Shown here: piece after piece, positions 1 through 64,000 of the stretch
Layout of the letters: each line of letters starts with the position of its first letter
Numbering within the stretch: position 1 is the stretch's first letter
Source: Flaccisagitta enflata
Lineage: Eukaryota > Chaetognatha > Sagittoidea > Aphragmophora
DNA length: 64,000 bases
Assembly: GCA_965153355.1 (NCBI GenBank)
Contig: OZ231128.1
Span: forward strand, 10,664,001-10,728,000
Reading direction: 5' to 3'
Position numbers and translations under genes: made by a program
The notes under the pieces: generated by a model
Told to the model about the DNA's origin: nothing
What the model saw: only the letters and a program-made list of their open reading frames with translations
Database searches by the model: none

Positions 1-295
1 TGATGAAAGGTAAAGGCTGTTGGTTATCGAGATGGAGGTATAAAAGTTGAACATGTGGTAAGTGGTAACAGCGACAAAAGAAGACGGTACAGTTAAGATG
101 ACGGGAACAGGTGATGTGGGAAAGATACGAGAGAGGTACAGTCGAAGAAGTTTGGGCACAGGTAAACAATGAAAAAAATAAGAAAAAACAGAAAAAAAAA
201 TTAGAAAAAAAAGAAAAGAAAAGGTAATCTGAGCAGTAAGAGCGCTTCGAATGCGCGACTACCACCCACGCAAATACATTTTTTAGTCGCGTGCT

Positions 296-1236
296 AACTA
301 TGGCAAAATAAAAAAAGACAGTAATTTTCAAAATGATATTGTGAGCTCATTTTTTAAAGCAAGTTCATAATTTTTTAGACTAAGATAGTTTGTCAAATTT
401 GCTACCTGGTAAAAAAATCAGATCTTGAAAAAGTTGACTTTTGCGCCCATAGCATTGAGTTTTGCAAATTTGCCAATTGAACTATGGTCGCACAGGTTTC
501 AGTTGCATCCAACTTTAAAAATTTACTCAGTCAACTTTGGGGAAATGAGATCATTATTTTCTGAGATCATGACAGCACATAACTCCTCTCGATACAGCAA
601 AAATCAGAATTCAAAAAAGTGTATTTTTGTACCTTCCACATCAATTTTTGTAAAATCTGTCAAAACTGGATATCAATATTAGATTTTTTATTAGAAGTCT
701 ATTCACAAAAATTGATGATACTGGTGCAAAAATACACTTTTGCAGCTTCTGATTTTTTTGGCTGCCACAAAACTCATTTCGTACTATCACCACTAAAAAT
801 GTATTATCAAAAAAATGAACATTTGAAATCAACTCTAGATGAATGTTTTTTTATTTTTACCTACTAACTTAACCAATTTGAATAAAATTGATGTTGCACC
901 ACAAAATAAACTTTTTTTGAGTTCTGATTTTTTCACTGTGTCAGAAATTTAACATGCTATGACTATCTCAAAAATTTTGATTTTGCTCTCAAAATTGAGC
1001 TCATAGTTGATTTTCAAAGTTGGATCTAAACTGAATCTGAAACTAACTCAGCGATTGTTCAATAGACAAATTTTGCAAAAATTAATGCTGCGGGCGCAAA
1101 AATCAACTTTTTCAAGACTACTTTTGCCAGTTCCAAAATTACGGAAACTATCTTTGCAGGTAAAAATTATGTCAATCCAAAAATGCTCGCATTATCATTT
1201 TGAAAATTACTGTCTTTTTTTATTTTTGCCATAGTT
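296..1236. mobile_element. Foldback element, about 0.94 kb
   Basis: Begins AACTATGGCAAAATAAAAA and ends with its inverse. The arms match inversely over most of their length, with a diverged centre near 640-860. It sits inside a copy of the GTCGCG repeat family (GTCGCGTGCT before it, GGCCTTGTT after it). No transposase. Confidence 0.7.
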
Positions 1237-1257
1237 ATCTGGCCTTGTTCCTTGTTA

Positions 1258-1470
1258 TCTCATCTAGGCGTGGTCCGTCCGTCCGTCCGTCCGTCCGTCC
1301 GTCCATCCGTCCGCCTGACCTTCCGTCCGTCTGTCCGTCCGTCACACTTCATCTTTATTTGTTTTTGCGGTCTTTGGCCTCACTGCTCCTGCCCAAATGA
1401 TCAAGTGACCTCAGATACGGCTCCTGCCTCCACCTGTACGCGACTGGGGTAAGTACAGATCTGGCCTTGT
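1258..1470 (-). repeat. GTCGCG-family dispersed repeat with (GTCC)n
   Basis: Reverse copy: a (GTCC)n core at 1271-1345, then CACTGCTCCTGCCCAAATG, GCGACTGGGGTA and GGCCTTGTT, seen in many other copies of the window. Confidence 0.75.
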
Positions 1471-1475
1471 TTATG

Positions 1476-1478
<3 letters not shown>

Positions 1479-1568
<90 letters not shown>
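1479..1568. repeat. (AC)n microsatellite
   Basis: Perfect CA dinucleotide run of about 90 bp. Confidence 0.97.
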
Positions 1569-1569
<1 letters not shown>

Positions 1570-1740
1570 TATCCCTCTCTGTTTCTCCATCTCCTCCTTT
1601 TTTCGCCTACGTCCACTGAAAAACAACGTCGCGTCCAATAGGTACTGGAGAATACCAGACTGACGTCCGGAACTGATGAGAGAGAGAGACCGTGCATCGG
1701 AATCGTACGTATTACCTAATTTACATAAAATATTCATATA

Positions 1741-1742
1741 GT

Positions 1743-1798
<56 letters not shown>
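1741..1798. repeat. (GA)n/(GATA)n microsatellite
   Basis: GATAGA units passing into pure GA. Confidence 0.95.
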
Positions 1799-1799
<1 letters not shown>

Positions 1800-2162
1800 A
1801 ATAGCAGAAGAGTCATAACTATGACCAGGACTCTGCCGAAGGACTAGTCGCAAAATCAGTGCCAGAGGCAAAGGAAATAAAGACATAAATGGTCAGTTGT
1901 AACCCGGATAAAGCAAAGACCGTTAACTTGATTTATATCATCAAGATAAATGGTTCAATTGAAAGCATCCAAATCATTTCTATATAGAACAATTTCAATT
2001 TCACCATCATAAACAAACACGGCTTCCCATTACCCAAGTCGCGTGCGGGTGGGCAGAGGCACTGATAAAATAGGCTTATACATTTTGGCAGGGGAAGTTA
2101 TGCAACAACCGATGAACGGATGGATGGACAAACGGACAGACCAATTGACATAGCGGGTTATA

Positions 2163-2429
2163 CAGTCAGTGGACAAAACGGTATTTGTAGATATGTCAGC
2201 AATTTGGCATATCTCAACTTGTTGAGATCTCTCATTCTGGCACATTTCAACCCGTTGAGATCTCTCATTTTGGCACATTTCAACGCGTTGAGATATCTCA
2301 TGTTCACGATTCATCTCAGTAGAATGAGAGATCTCAACGCGTTGAAATGTGTTAAAATGAGAAATCTCAACGAGTTGAGATATACCAAACTGCTGACATA
2401 TCTACAAATACTGTAATGTCCATAGACTG
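2163..2429. mobile_element. Foldback MITE with TA duplication
   Basis: Flanked by TA on both sides (2161-2162, 2430-2431). Ends CAGTCAGTGGACA and TGTCCATAGACTG. The centre holds inverted copies of a 30-odd bp unit GTTGAGATCTCTCATTTTGG. Tc1/mariner-type ends. Confidence 0.75.
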
Positions 2430-2565
2430 TATAGTGTCGCGTGCAAGCGACTTAAGAAAAAAAATTAAACAGTGGAAATGAGACCAATCTGAGGTCTTTA
2501 GCCTAATTGGTTTAATTGGTTCTTCCAAAGTTAGTACGTGTTTTCGGGGTGGAAGATTTTTAGTC

Positions 2566-2755
2566 GCGTGCATGAGACTACAAAATGTTTGTCCCCCGGT
2601 CGTTTGGTCGGTCGGTTGGTTGGTCAGTCACACTTTATTTCTTTTTATGATTTTATTTCTTTGACCTCACTGCTCCTGCCCAAATGGCCCTGTGACCTCA
2701 AATACGGCCCCTGCACGCCCGCAGGCCACTGGGGTAGCCATGTATTCGGCCTTGC
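2566..2755 (-). repeat. GTCGCG-family dispersed repeat
   Basis: Reverse copy with a GGTCGGTCGGTTGGTTGGTC core, CACTGCTCCTGCCC, CACTGGGGTAGCC and GGCCTTG. Confidence 0.8.
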
Positions 2756-2889
2756 TCCCTTTCCAAGATGTTAAATCTATTTCTACCATCGACGGAAAAA
2801 ATCTTCCGCCCAAAAACGAATTACGAATTACGCTATTAACAATGAACATCTTCCGGATATCTCCCAAAGAAAACCAAGAACCATCATCT

Positions 2890-4105
2890 AGATGTCCACA
2901 TCTAAAAGAACATCAGACTAAATCATTCAAAAGCAAAATTTTGAAAAAAGTCACTTTTTATGCAAAAATCAAGCATTTTTCAGCATATTGGCTACTTTTT
3001 CTGTTTGTGTAGATTCCAAAATTTCAGAAAATACCTGACAAGTCTAGGGATACTTAATATATAACTGCTTTTACCATTTCAAGCTTGTTTAGATCAATAT
3101 TCTAAAGATTAGAGCAAATAAATAGCAGAAAAACAGCAAATTAAGCATTTTTTTAGCATTTTACAACTGAAAATTGTTCAAGCTACTTCAAAAAACCTGT
3201 AAATCATAAAAAAGTATGTGGGAATAATTGAAATACATATGATCTTACCATTTATAGCAAGTTTGATGAAATATTGAACTCTTAAGAGCTAAAAAAATAA
3301 CTCAAACCAGTAAATCTAGACATTTTTTCAGTATTATCAAGCTAAATCATGAACAAATTGTTTCCAAACTTTTTTGTGTGCCTAAAGATATATTTCATCT
3401 GTATTTTTAATTATATTTCAATATTAGATATATTATTACATACATTTTGATATTTTGTAGTTTTTTGATAATATTTAAAATGAGATTGAATCTTTAAAAA
3501 AAATAAAAACAAGGCCGGATATAATGCTGTTGTTGTATAGAATTGATTGCTGGAGTTTTGAAGGAAATTTCTCCCATAGACATTTTATACAACTACAGCA
3601 GTAATGATAGAGTGCCTTTATCAAGTTCAAATTGATTTTCCAAGTAAACTCAATAGCCTAATTTTTTTTCTTCTAAATGCCTAGATTTACTGTTTAAGTC
3701 ATTTTTTTAGCTCTTGAGAGTTTAATATTTCATCAAACTTGCTAAAGATGGTAAGATCATATGTATTTCAACTATTCCCACACACTTTTTATAATCTATA
3801 GGCTTTTTGAAGTTGCTGGAACAATATTCAGTTATAAAAATGCAAAAAGGCTTAATTTGCTGTTTTTCTGCTATTTTTTTGCTCTAATCTTCAGAATATT
3901 GATCTAAACTAGCTTGAAATGGTAAAAGCAGTTGTGTAATAAGTATCCCTAGACTTTTCAGGTATTTTCTGAAGTTTTGAAATCTACATGAATAGAAAAA
4001 GTGCTAAATATGCTGAAAAATGCTTGATTTTTGCATAATAAGTGATTTTTTTTCAAAATTTTGCTTTCAAAAGATTTAGTCTCATGTTCTTTTGAGTAGC
4101 CAAGA
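2890..4105. mobile_element. Foldback element, about 1.2 kb
   Basis: Left arm (TTCAAAAGCAAAATTTTGAA, TACCTGACAAGTCTAGGGAT) recurs inverted at 3950-4085. The axis is near 3500. Outer ends are diverged, so limits are approximate. Confidence 0.65.
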
Positions 4106-4310
4106 CATCCGTTCCATACCATTCATACACTGCAGTCACTTTTCCAGTCTCATGCATGGGAAGTCAGGTGGCAAGCTGACTGATGATAACAGCAATACTG
4201 TTATGAATCATTGCAAAAAGTAAAGGAAGCTCCAAATTCTTTATGTTACCACTTCCAAGAATCCACCTACGCCTATTTGATCTTGTATCGAACCAACAGA
4301 CAAGAAAAGT

Positions 4311-4677
4311 AAAGCTATATATAATAGCCCACTATAAAAAAAACGCTTTTTCATGGCGAGGCTCTCTCCAAGGAATCTGGCTCGAAATCATGTATATAGA
4401 TGGTCCAACACAAAAATTTGACCTTGTGGCTTCTCTAAAGTGTGCCCGCCACCACCCCCATATCCCATAGGAAATGTACTGGAGGATTTTGGTCTGCAGA
4501 GCCTCCTATCTTTTATAATGGGAAATGGGGTATATGGCGGGCACACTTTATAGAAGACCCATGGCCAAATTTTTGTCATGGACCATCTAGTTTTATGATT
4601 TTGAGTCATATCTCTTCGATAGAGAACTTTTCTATGAAAAAGTGTGTTTTCTTAGTGGGCTAATATATAAAGCATAT
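4311..4677. mobile_element. Foldback element, about 370 bp
   Basis: Arms pair over CTTTTTCATGG, GATGGTCCA and AGTGTGCCCGCCA and their inverses. Outer part TATATATAATAGCCCACT pairs with AGTGGGCTAATATATA. Confidence 0.7.
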
Positions 4678-5284
4678 TTGAACATTATCTATTCAGTACG
4701 GTGCAGAATTATACATGCTTGGCTATAAGGCACCCCGCCTAGAAGGCATGAAATCAACGGGTCCCTTGAGATGCCTTCTAGTGAAGCTTAACTGTAACTG
4801 ATATTTTCCAGATAAAGTCTTAACTTCAATTGCAACGAACCTGCAATTGTTGGCTCTAACTAGTGAATGGCAATCAAGATGAATTTTGCTTGGTTTGTTC
4901 AGGTTTTCACGCTCTAAGGGGAGAATATGGAATATCGGACAATTACTATTTTTCCACAATTTACGCGTGAACTGTCTAATTCTGTTTTTGTCCAACATTG
5001 GTAATGATATCTTGAGAACGCCTCACCCGATTCTCATGAAATTTTATGGTTTAAACTATAGTAAAAATTATTACGTGAATCTGAGAAATAGATATGGCTA
5101 ACTGAGACTGTTTTTTAAAAATGGTCCCCCACCCCCTCCAATCCTAGGGGACAACAGGCTTAACACGGACTTAGCAGAAAAAAAAATTTCTTCAAAAATA
5201 TCAAATTTTTGTCAGCCTGATTTCTGTACGTTCCAGACAATTCTGAATCGATTGAGATCAACTTTTTCTTACAAAAAATTTTTC

Positions 5285-5324
5285 TCCCCCCCCCTCTAAG
5301 CGCCCCCCCGCCCCCCCCCCCATG
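5285..5324. repeat. C-rich tract (G-quadruplex potential on minus strand)
   Basis: Successive runs of 8, 7 and 12 C within about 40 bp. Confidence 0.8.
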
Positions 5325-5744
5325 GGCCGTTAGGGGTACCATTAAGTTAAAACAATAGCTGATTCTCATAGTCTAGACATCTAGAGTTACGATTCGACTA
5401 CAGTCTATTCAAATAATTCAATTCTGAAAATACGATTTTTTCTAATGCCAAGTGTGAGTCTGTTACTGAAATTGTCCAATAAAACTATGTAATTAAGGTT
5501 TAAATAGTGTTAATCTGTGTTCTACTAATTGAGTTTTATGATTTGGTACTGTAAAAAGTTATATTTTCCCCAAATTTCCTTTTTTTCTCTTTTTTCCCTT
5601 TAAATTTCCTTCCCCATTTCCAGACCCTTTGGGGGGGGAAAAACTCAAGAATATACAGGCCTAAGGTATGTCTCTTCATAATGTGGGTTTGCAATATCGT
5701 CGGGGAGAGTTGGACAGGGGCGTACAAACCTTCCCCCTCACCAC

Positions 5745-5888
5745 AAACACACACACACACGCACGCACGCGCGTGCGCAGACACTTGCATACACACGCCG
5801 ACACGCACACACACACACCCACACGCACACACACACACCGACACGCACACACACACACCGACATACAAACACACACACACACGCAACG

Positions 5889-5980
<92 letters not shown>
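5745..5980. repeat. Long (AC)n microsatellite with ACG/ACCG interruptions
   Basis: About 235 bp. The open frames across it (Thr/His or Val/Cys repeats) are artefacts of the dinucleotide. Confidence 0.97.
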
Positions 5981-5982
<2 letters not shown>

Positions 5983-6990
5983 AAACAAATGCGGCTCTTT
6001 GAAAGCGCGTTTTCACATTTTCAACTAGAACGTCATTGATCATCCCACAGACTGATGGACAGATGTACAGATGGACTAACGGAGAGATAAAGCCTCTTAT
6101 AGAGTCGGTCCTGAAGGGTTTTGGTGTATACATGTGCATCGCTTAGTGTTGTTGTTTGTTTGCTCCTTAGTTTGTTCGATACGGTAAGATCGCTCATTTG
6201 TCTTGAGTTAGTATGTGTGCACAAGTTCATTGGTCCCTGAGTTTGTTTATTCCGTCGTTGGTTCGTTTGAGCTTTCAATGGTACATATATCAGTGACTTA
6301 CTTGCCCATCAGATGGCGTCTCTATCCTCGTGATAGATGTAGCAATCATCGGATCTCGCCACATTAATTCATATTCAAATTGAACCAAGTTGAAAAAAAA
6401 AGAAAAAAGAAAAGAAGAGAAAAAAAAAAGTCTGGAATCGAAGTTGGAAGACAGATCGTTATCAACAAAATTTTCTCAGCCATTTTAGAGGCGAACCAAA
6501 AATGCTGTCGACTTTCTGGTGAGACAAATTTGATAGCTATTCACGTGCAACTCAACTCGGTTCACGTTGCAGTGTAATGAAAATCTTTGGGGCGAGATTT
6601 CCCCCACTTCTTAACATCGGAGCTGGCTGAAACTTTACGGGCAGACGATTTAGAGTGTCAGGAACAAGCACCCTCGTCAGTTTTTTGACAAAATTTTTGA
6701 CCTTGACTGACCTTGGGAGGGGGTTAGACTGGTGGGGAACAACTCACTGACGCACTGGAAGTGCCATCTGATATGAATGAATTCAAGATCGCCCGAACCT
6801 TAAAATGTTATCGAAATGACTTTTTATTATTGAGTCTTCGAGTCGTTTTTCGGTCACATGGATCAAGAAATATTCAATTCTCAGAGTTATTCTATTATTG
6901 TTTTAAGAACGTTTATTAACCCGTGTGAACATTTGTCTGCAATATGCAAATGAGGATTTCATCCACCAGTGCAATTCTAGACAGCGGCTA

Positions 6991-9116
6991 CAGTACGAGA
7001 ATCAAAGAACTGGGTAACTGGAGGGAAGCCATATCTGTAAAACGGCTAGGATTCATGATCAAATTTTTTACCACAAAATGCACCTACAGGTGTACTATGT
7101 TGTTTAAGGTTTGAGAGCCATTCCAACAAATTCATTTTTTTTTGTCCAAAAATTTTTTTTTCAGTTTTTGGCTGATTTTGACTATAAAAATTACACTAAA
7201 AAAAAATTCTTTCATATGTATATTAGTAAGATGCGTTAACACAAATTTCATTTTTTGTTGGGGATTTTCCGCCAATTTTTGTGGCTATGGCACCCAAAAC
7301 TCAAAAAACACAAAAAGTGGGATATTTCCTAAGATTTTCAATAAAATCCCTTGATTTTTTGTGTGGTAGTAGTTTTAGGATTCACTAATAAGTGTGCAAA
7401 ATTTCAGTTTTTAAAATGAATTTTTGATACAGTTATGAAATTTAAAATTTTTCACAAAATGCAATGTAGGACGATTTTTGGTCAAAATTTTTTTTTTCAA
7501 ATAAAAAATTTTGCCAATTGTTATTTTTTGATAAAATAAATAACAAATTATGAGTTTCTAAAAAAATTTTTGAACTAGCCCTCTTATTAAAAAAAATTTT
7601 TTCTCAAAATTTATGAAAATGACCTATTTTTTGAAGTTGAATAAAAACTGTTCCTGTCATCCGATCATCTTCATTTTTGGTGGAGTTGTTACCTGTTATC
7701 TACCCTAACTTCACCTAAAATTTGAGCTCACTGCGACTAACGGTTGCGGAGATATTGACGTTCAAAGTTACTTTGTCAGAGCAAAATCAGCCAAATTGGC
7801 ATTTTGACCATTTTTGATCTTTTATAAAATTGTATTTTTTCCTTCACACACCTCCATTTTAGCTGAAGTTACTCATTTTTACGCATATATTCATATTGCA
7901 AAATTTCACACTTGTCAGTCAAGCCGTATTACAGTTATGGTGGTCCAAAGTTTTAAAAAATGCAAATTTTTCAATCAAATCTTAGGCGGAAAAATCAGCA
8001 AAAATTTTTCAAAAAAAGGTCTCCAAAGGGGGGGGTCCAAAAAATTAGAAATTATTTTATTTTCCCAACTCAAAAACCCTGATGAAAACTTTTTTTTCAA
8101 TTTTGTTGAAAAAATTTCACAGTAGTTTTTGTTGAAAATTTTGCATTTTTTGAAACTTTGGACCACTATAACTGTAAAACGGTTTAACTGACAAGTGTGA
8201 AATTTTGGAATATGAATATTTGCATAAACATGAGTAACTTCAGCCAAAATGGAGGTGTGTGAAGGAAAAAATACAATTTTATGCAAGCTCAAAAATGGCC
8301 AAAATGCCAATTTTGCTTGTTTTTGCTCTGACAAAGTAACTTTGAACGTCAATATCTCCGCAACCGTTAGTCGCAGTGAGCTCAAATTTTAGGTGAAGTT
8401 AAAGTAGATAACAGGTAACAAGTCCACCAAAAATGAAGATGATCGGATAACAGGAACAGTTTTTATTCAACTTCAAAAAATGGGTCATTTTCACAAATTT
8501 TGAGAAAAAAAAATTTTTTCTAAGAGGGCTAGTTCAAAATTTTTTTAGAAACTCTTAATTTGTTATTTATCTTATCAAAGAATGATAATTGACAAATTTT
8601 TTTATTTGAAAAAAAAAAATTTTGACCAAAAAACGTCCTACATTGCATTTTGTGAAAAATTTAAAATTTCATAACTGTATCAAAAATTCATTTTAAGAAC
8701 TGAAATTTTGCACACTTATTAGTGAATCCTAAAACTACTACCACACCAAAAATCAAGGGATTTTGTTGAAAATCTTAAGAAATATCCCACTTTTTGTGTT
8801 TTTTGAGTTTTGGGGGCCACAGCCACAAAAATTGGCGGAAAATCCCCAACAAAAAATGAAATTTGTGTTAACGCATCTAACTAATATACATATGAAAGAA
8901 TTTTTTTTTAGTGTGATTTTTTTTGTCAAAATCAGCCAAAAACAGAAAAAAAATTTTTGGACAAAAAAAAAATGAATTTGTTGGAATAGCTCCAAAACCT
9001 TAAACAACATAGTACACCTATAAGTGCATTTTGTGGTAAAAAATTTGATCATGAATCCTAGCCGTTTTACAGATATAGCTTCCCTCCAGTTACCCAGTTC
9101 TTTGATTCTCGTACTG
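6991..9116. mobile_element. 2.1-kb foldback element with TA duplication
   Basis: TA at 6989-6990 and 9117-9118. Ends CAGTACGAGAATCAAAG and its exact inverse. The two arms of about 1 kb match inversely almost throughout, with the axis near 8050. Tc1/mariner-type ends but no transposase frame. Confidence 0.85.
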
Positions 9117-9249
9117 TATAAGCTTACCAGGGCAAAATCGAAAACTGGCATTTGGCATTGAGAATCAATAGCAACACTGCAGTGTAGCGAGGATCCGTCC
9201 GTCGGGAGGTCTGTGATCACTAAGGCGAAATCCCGAATAAGACCAGACA

Positions 9250-9405
9250 AGCCCCAAATTGGGACTCTCAGACAACAAATCAGGCCTCTCAGACCCCAAA
9301 TCTAGCCTCTATTACCCCGTATCATTATCAGGCCTAGAACAAATTAGGCCTCTCAAGACCCCAAATCAGGCCTCTTAAGACTCAGATTCCAAATCAGGCT
9401 GCTGT
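9250..9405. repeat. AGGCCTCTCAGACCCCAAATC minisatellite-like tract
   Basis: About six imperfect units of 20-30 bp resembling the core of the element at 26548-26930. Confidence 0.6.
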
Positions 9406-9819
9406 TAACCGTTTAGTAACGAAGCAAGAGTTTTCGAGGCCGGATAGCTGAACAATATTAGTCCGTCCGGCGCAGGAACTAAACGCGGCTGTGTAACTAA
9501 ACGCGTCATCTGAGAAACACACAGGGCACACTGACAGACCCTCTTAAAGAGAGACGATGACGCATCTGAATGAGGCGATGGGCAGCATCTTTCAGTCAGT
9601 ATTCGACAACGTTCTGGGATTGTGTTTCTAAAATGTAGGTATCGCATTAGACAGCAACGGGCCTAACTGATCAGCAAATGATCACCGCAGGATCCCTATC
9701 TGAGCCTGATTGCTCGAGAGAGACAAGAGAAATGGCCTATTCAGCTCTCAGGGCCGTGCTAGGGCCGAAACTTGCTCTAGCTATTTTCCCCACTCTCTCT
9801 CGATTCGCTGGATGCTAAC

Positions 9820-10049
9820 CTCGACAGTGTCGCAGGATGCGATGAGCCTTTGATTGGACTTCCAGTCTTTGGCCTTGTCGTTCTTAAAGTACCACATCGA
9901 CCACCGATTTTGAAGTGGATGTTTGCCCCCCAAGGCTACGGTTCCCGCAGTCGGCGATTCCATCTTCGTCGTCGTCAACTCATTGGCTGGCGATCTTTGA
10001 GCTGATTGGTTCCCACCACCACCACCACCACCACCACCACCGCCGCCGC

Positions 10050-10083
<34 letters not shown>

Positions 10084-10176
10084 GGGACTTGAACCTTCTC
10101 CCTCGGCCGGTTTCTGAACCCGGGATTTGGGTTTCCACGGCTGAACAGGAGGCCGTTCCGCGACGGCGACACTCAT
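9820..10176 (-). CDS. EIF4E: eIF4E cap-binding protein, first coding exon (rest outside window)
   Basis: Binds the mRNA 5' cap in eIF4F for translation initiation. 119 codons from ATG 10176-10174 to donor GAG|gttagc at 9819. HPLQNRWSMWYFKNDK followed by SNQRLIASCDTVE is the conserved eIF4E core start. Trp92, Trp95 and Trp105 are seen, Trp105 matching the cap-stacking Trp56 of the human protein. The unusual N-terminal extension (about 85 residues) has Gly runs of 9 and 14 around one Asn, from GGC/GGT repeats. The next coding block (DFWALYNHI in the family) is not found to the left, so intron 1 must exceed 9.8 kb. It lies 922 bp downstream of the PIKfyve stop, same strand. Confidence 0.93.
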
Positions 10177-11098
10177 ATTTTTATCGCTATACTAGCTGAA
10201 ACTAAAACCTGAAATACTCGAGGGGGGGGGGAAATGACACATGATCCTGACGACAAGATGATACAACGAAACTATACAAAATGACATCCCTATGTACTTT
10301 ACAGCGATGAGGGGTAACTAGCTGGTTCATCGCGTTTAAAATGTTGTCGTTCCAAATCTTTGATCGGCCTCAAAAGAGTCAAGTTTTTTTCGATAAATGA
10401 AATTGGAAAATCAATGTATATTATCAACATCAGACATTTCTTATGACAACAATAGATTTCCCAAAGCGTATAGATGTATAAAAATCCTAAAAATTTGATA
10501 AAGCCTGTAAATAAAAACCACAGCCTCATTGTAAGCTAGATCCAAGAATGGGGGTGCTTTTGTGACTAGAAATTCGGTGACAACATGATTTGTTAATGAT
10601 CAGCACAAGGAAGTGTGTTGGGGAATGCTTTGTCTCTATTTAAAAACCCTGTCCAAGCGCGTAAGTTTCTGCTTAAAATCCATTAAACACGTAATTCATT
10701 GTAGTAAAACCAGTAACGGTCATTTTCGCGGTAAGTAAACTCATGCTGAAAATTTTAAGACACCTTTCTAGAACTTAAATTATTCATCTTTGCATCAGAT
10801 ATATTATGTATGTAAAAATTGTTTATAGAATTGAAATCATCATAATTTTACGTGATATTCATGAGCAAAATTAATACTGTACTGTACTGTACTGTACTGT
10901 ACTGTACTGTGGGCGTTAGAAGAGGTCAAATTTTTTAAAAGTATACCCATATGAAACCTACTGCAAATACAAAGACCCCCTTAAAATAAGTTTACTTTTA
11001 TCGAAATACTCCCTCAGTAAATCCATACAATGATGGTGTTTGAATCCATTTTAATGATGAGGTGGTTTCATCATCCGAGAGTCGAAGTCGAGCCTTGA
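10177..11098. other. Intergenic spacer: PIKfyve 3' end / eIF4E 5' region
   Basis: Must hold the PIKfyve 3' UTR and the eIF4E promoter and 5' UTR. On the minus strand ATTAAA at 11055-11050 is a possible poly(A) signal 44 nt after the stop. A (TACTG)n tract lies at 10875-10910 and a G9 run near 10222. No TATA box can be defended. Confidence 0.5.
10875..10910. repeat. (TACTG)n microsatellite
   Basis: Seven units of a 5-bp repeat in the short PIKfyve-eIF4E spacer. Confidence 0.95.
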
Positions 11099-63948
<52,850 letters not shown>

Positions 63949-64000
63949 CTTTTTTTTTTTTTTTAAATGAGTTGGGAAGAAGCGAAATGAAATAAACACA

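Larger units (their letters stand above)
1..9819. other. Gene-free left region, presumed eIF4E intron 1
   Basis: No exon-like reading frame with splice sites was found. Content is foldback elements, the GTCGCG repeat family, CA and GA microsatellites and AT-rich filler. The open frames here lie in repeats. Confidence 0.6.

Overview
This is a stretch of a repeat-rich animal genome, most likely a marine-type invertebrate; the sequence does not allow a finer placement. The evidence is spliced eukaryotic genes with GT-AG introns, AT-rich introns full of non-autonomous DNA transposons, and very long microsatellites. All exon calls are my own reading of splice sites, reading phase and remembered protein families. 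No alignment was run.

The minus strand carries one large gene, a PIKfyve/FAB1 phosphatidylinositol-3-phosphate 5-kinase. I resolve 37 exons between 63948 and 11099. Their phases join without conflict into 2212 codons plus a stop. The window holds the chaperonin-like (TCP1/Cpn60) domain (63.4-39.1 kb), the conserved Cys/His-rich middle region (37.5-28.7 kb), low-complexity linkers, and the C-terminal lipid kinase domain (16.1-11.1 kb). The N-terminal FYVE and DEP domains must lie beyond the right edge. About 0.9 kb downstream on the same strand the first coding exon of eIF4E begins (10176-9820). Its later exons are not in the window, so 1-9819 is presumably its first intron.

Two unrelated genes lie on the plus strand inside PIKfyve introns. 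One is a 12-finger C2H2 zinc-finger protein (18562-23419, 5 exons, 566 aa). The other is a small single-pass membrane protein with coiled-coil character (41101-46843, 5 exons, 251 aa).

The rest is repeats. There are many foldback elements with long inverted arms, several with clear TA target duplications, and two hAT-type MITEs with 8-bp duplications. A 9-kb foldback element is flanked by ACAA. There is a high-copy family with GTCGCG ends, possible Helentron-like elements with internal tandem arrays, and satellites with 13-, 27-, 104-, 160-, 305- and about 520-bp units.

The most unusual point is that three separate exons of the kinase gene have had their 3' splice site plus exon start tandemly duplicated. 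One of these has grown into a 104-bp satellite of about 17 copies, which was later split by the 9-kb element.
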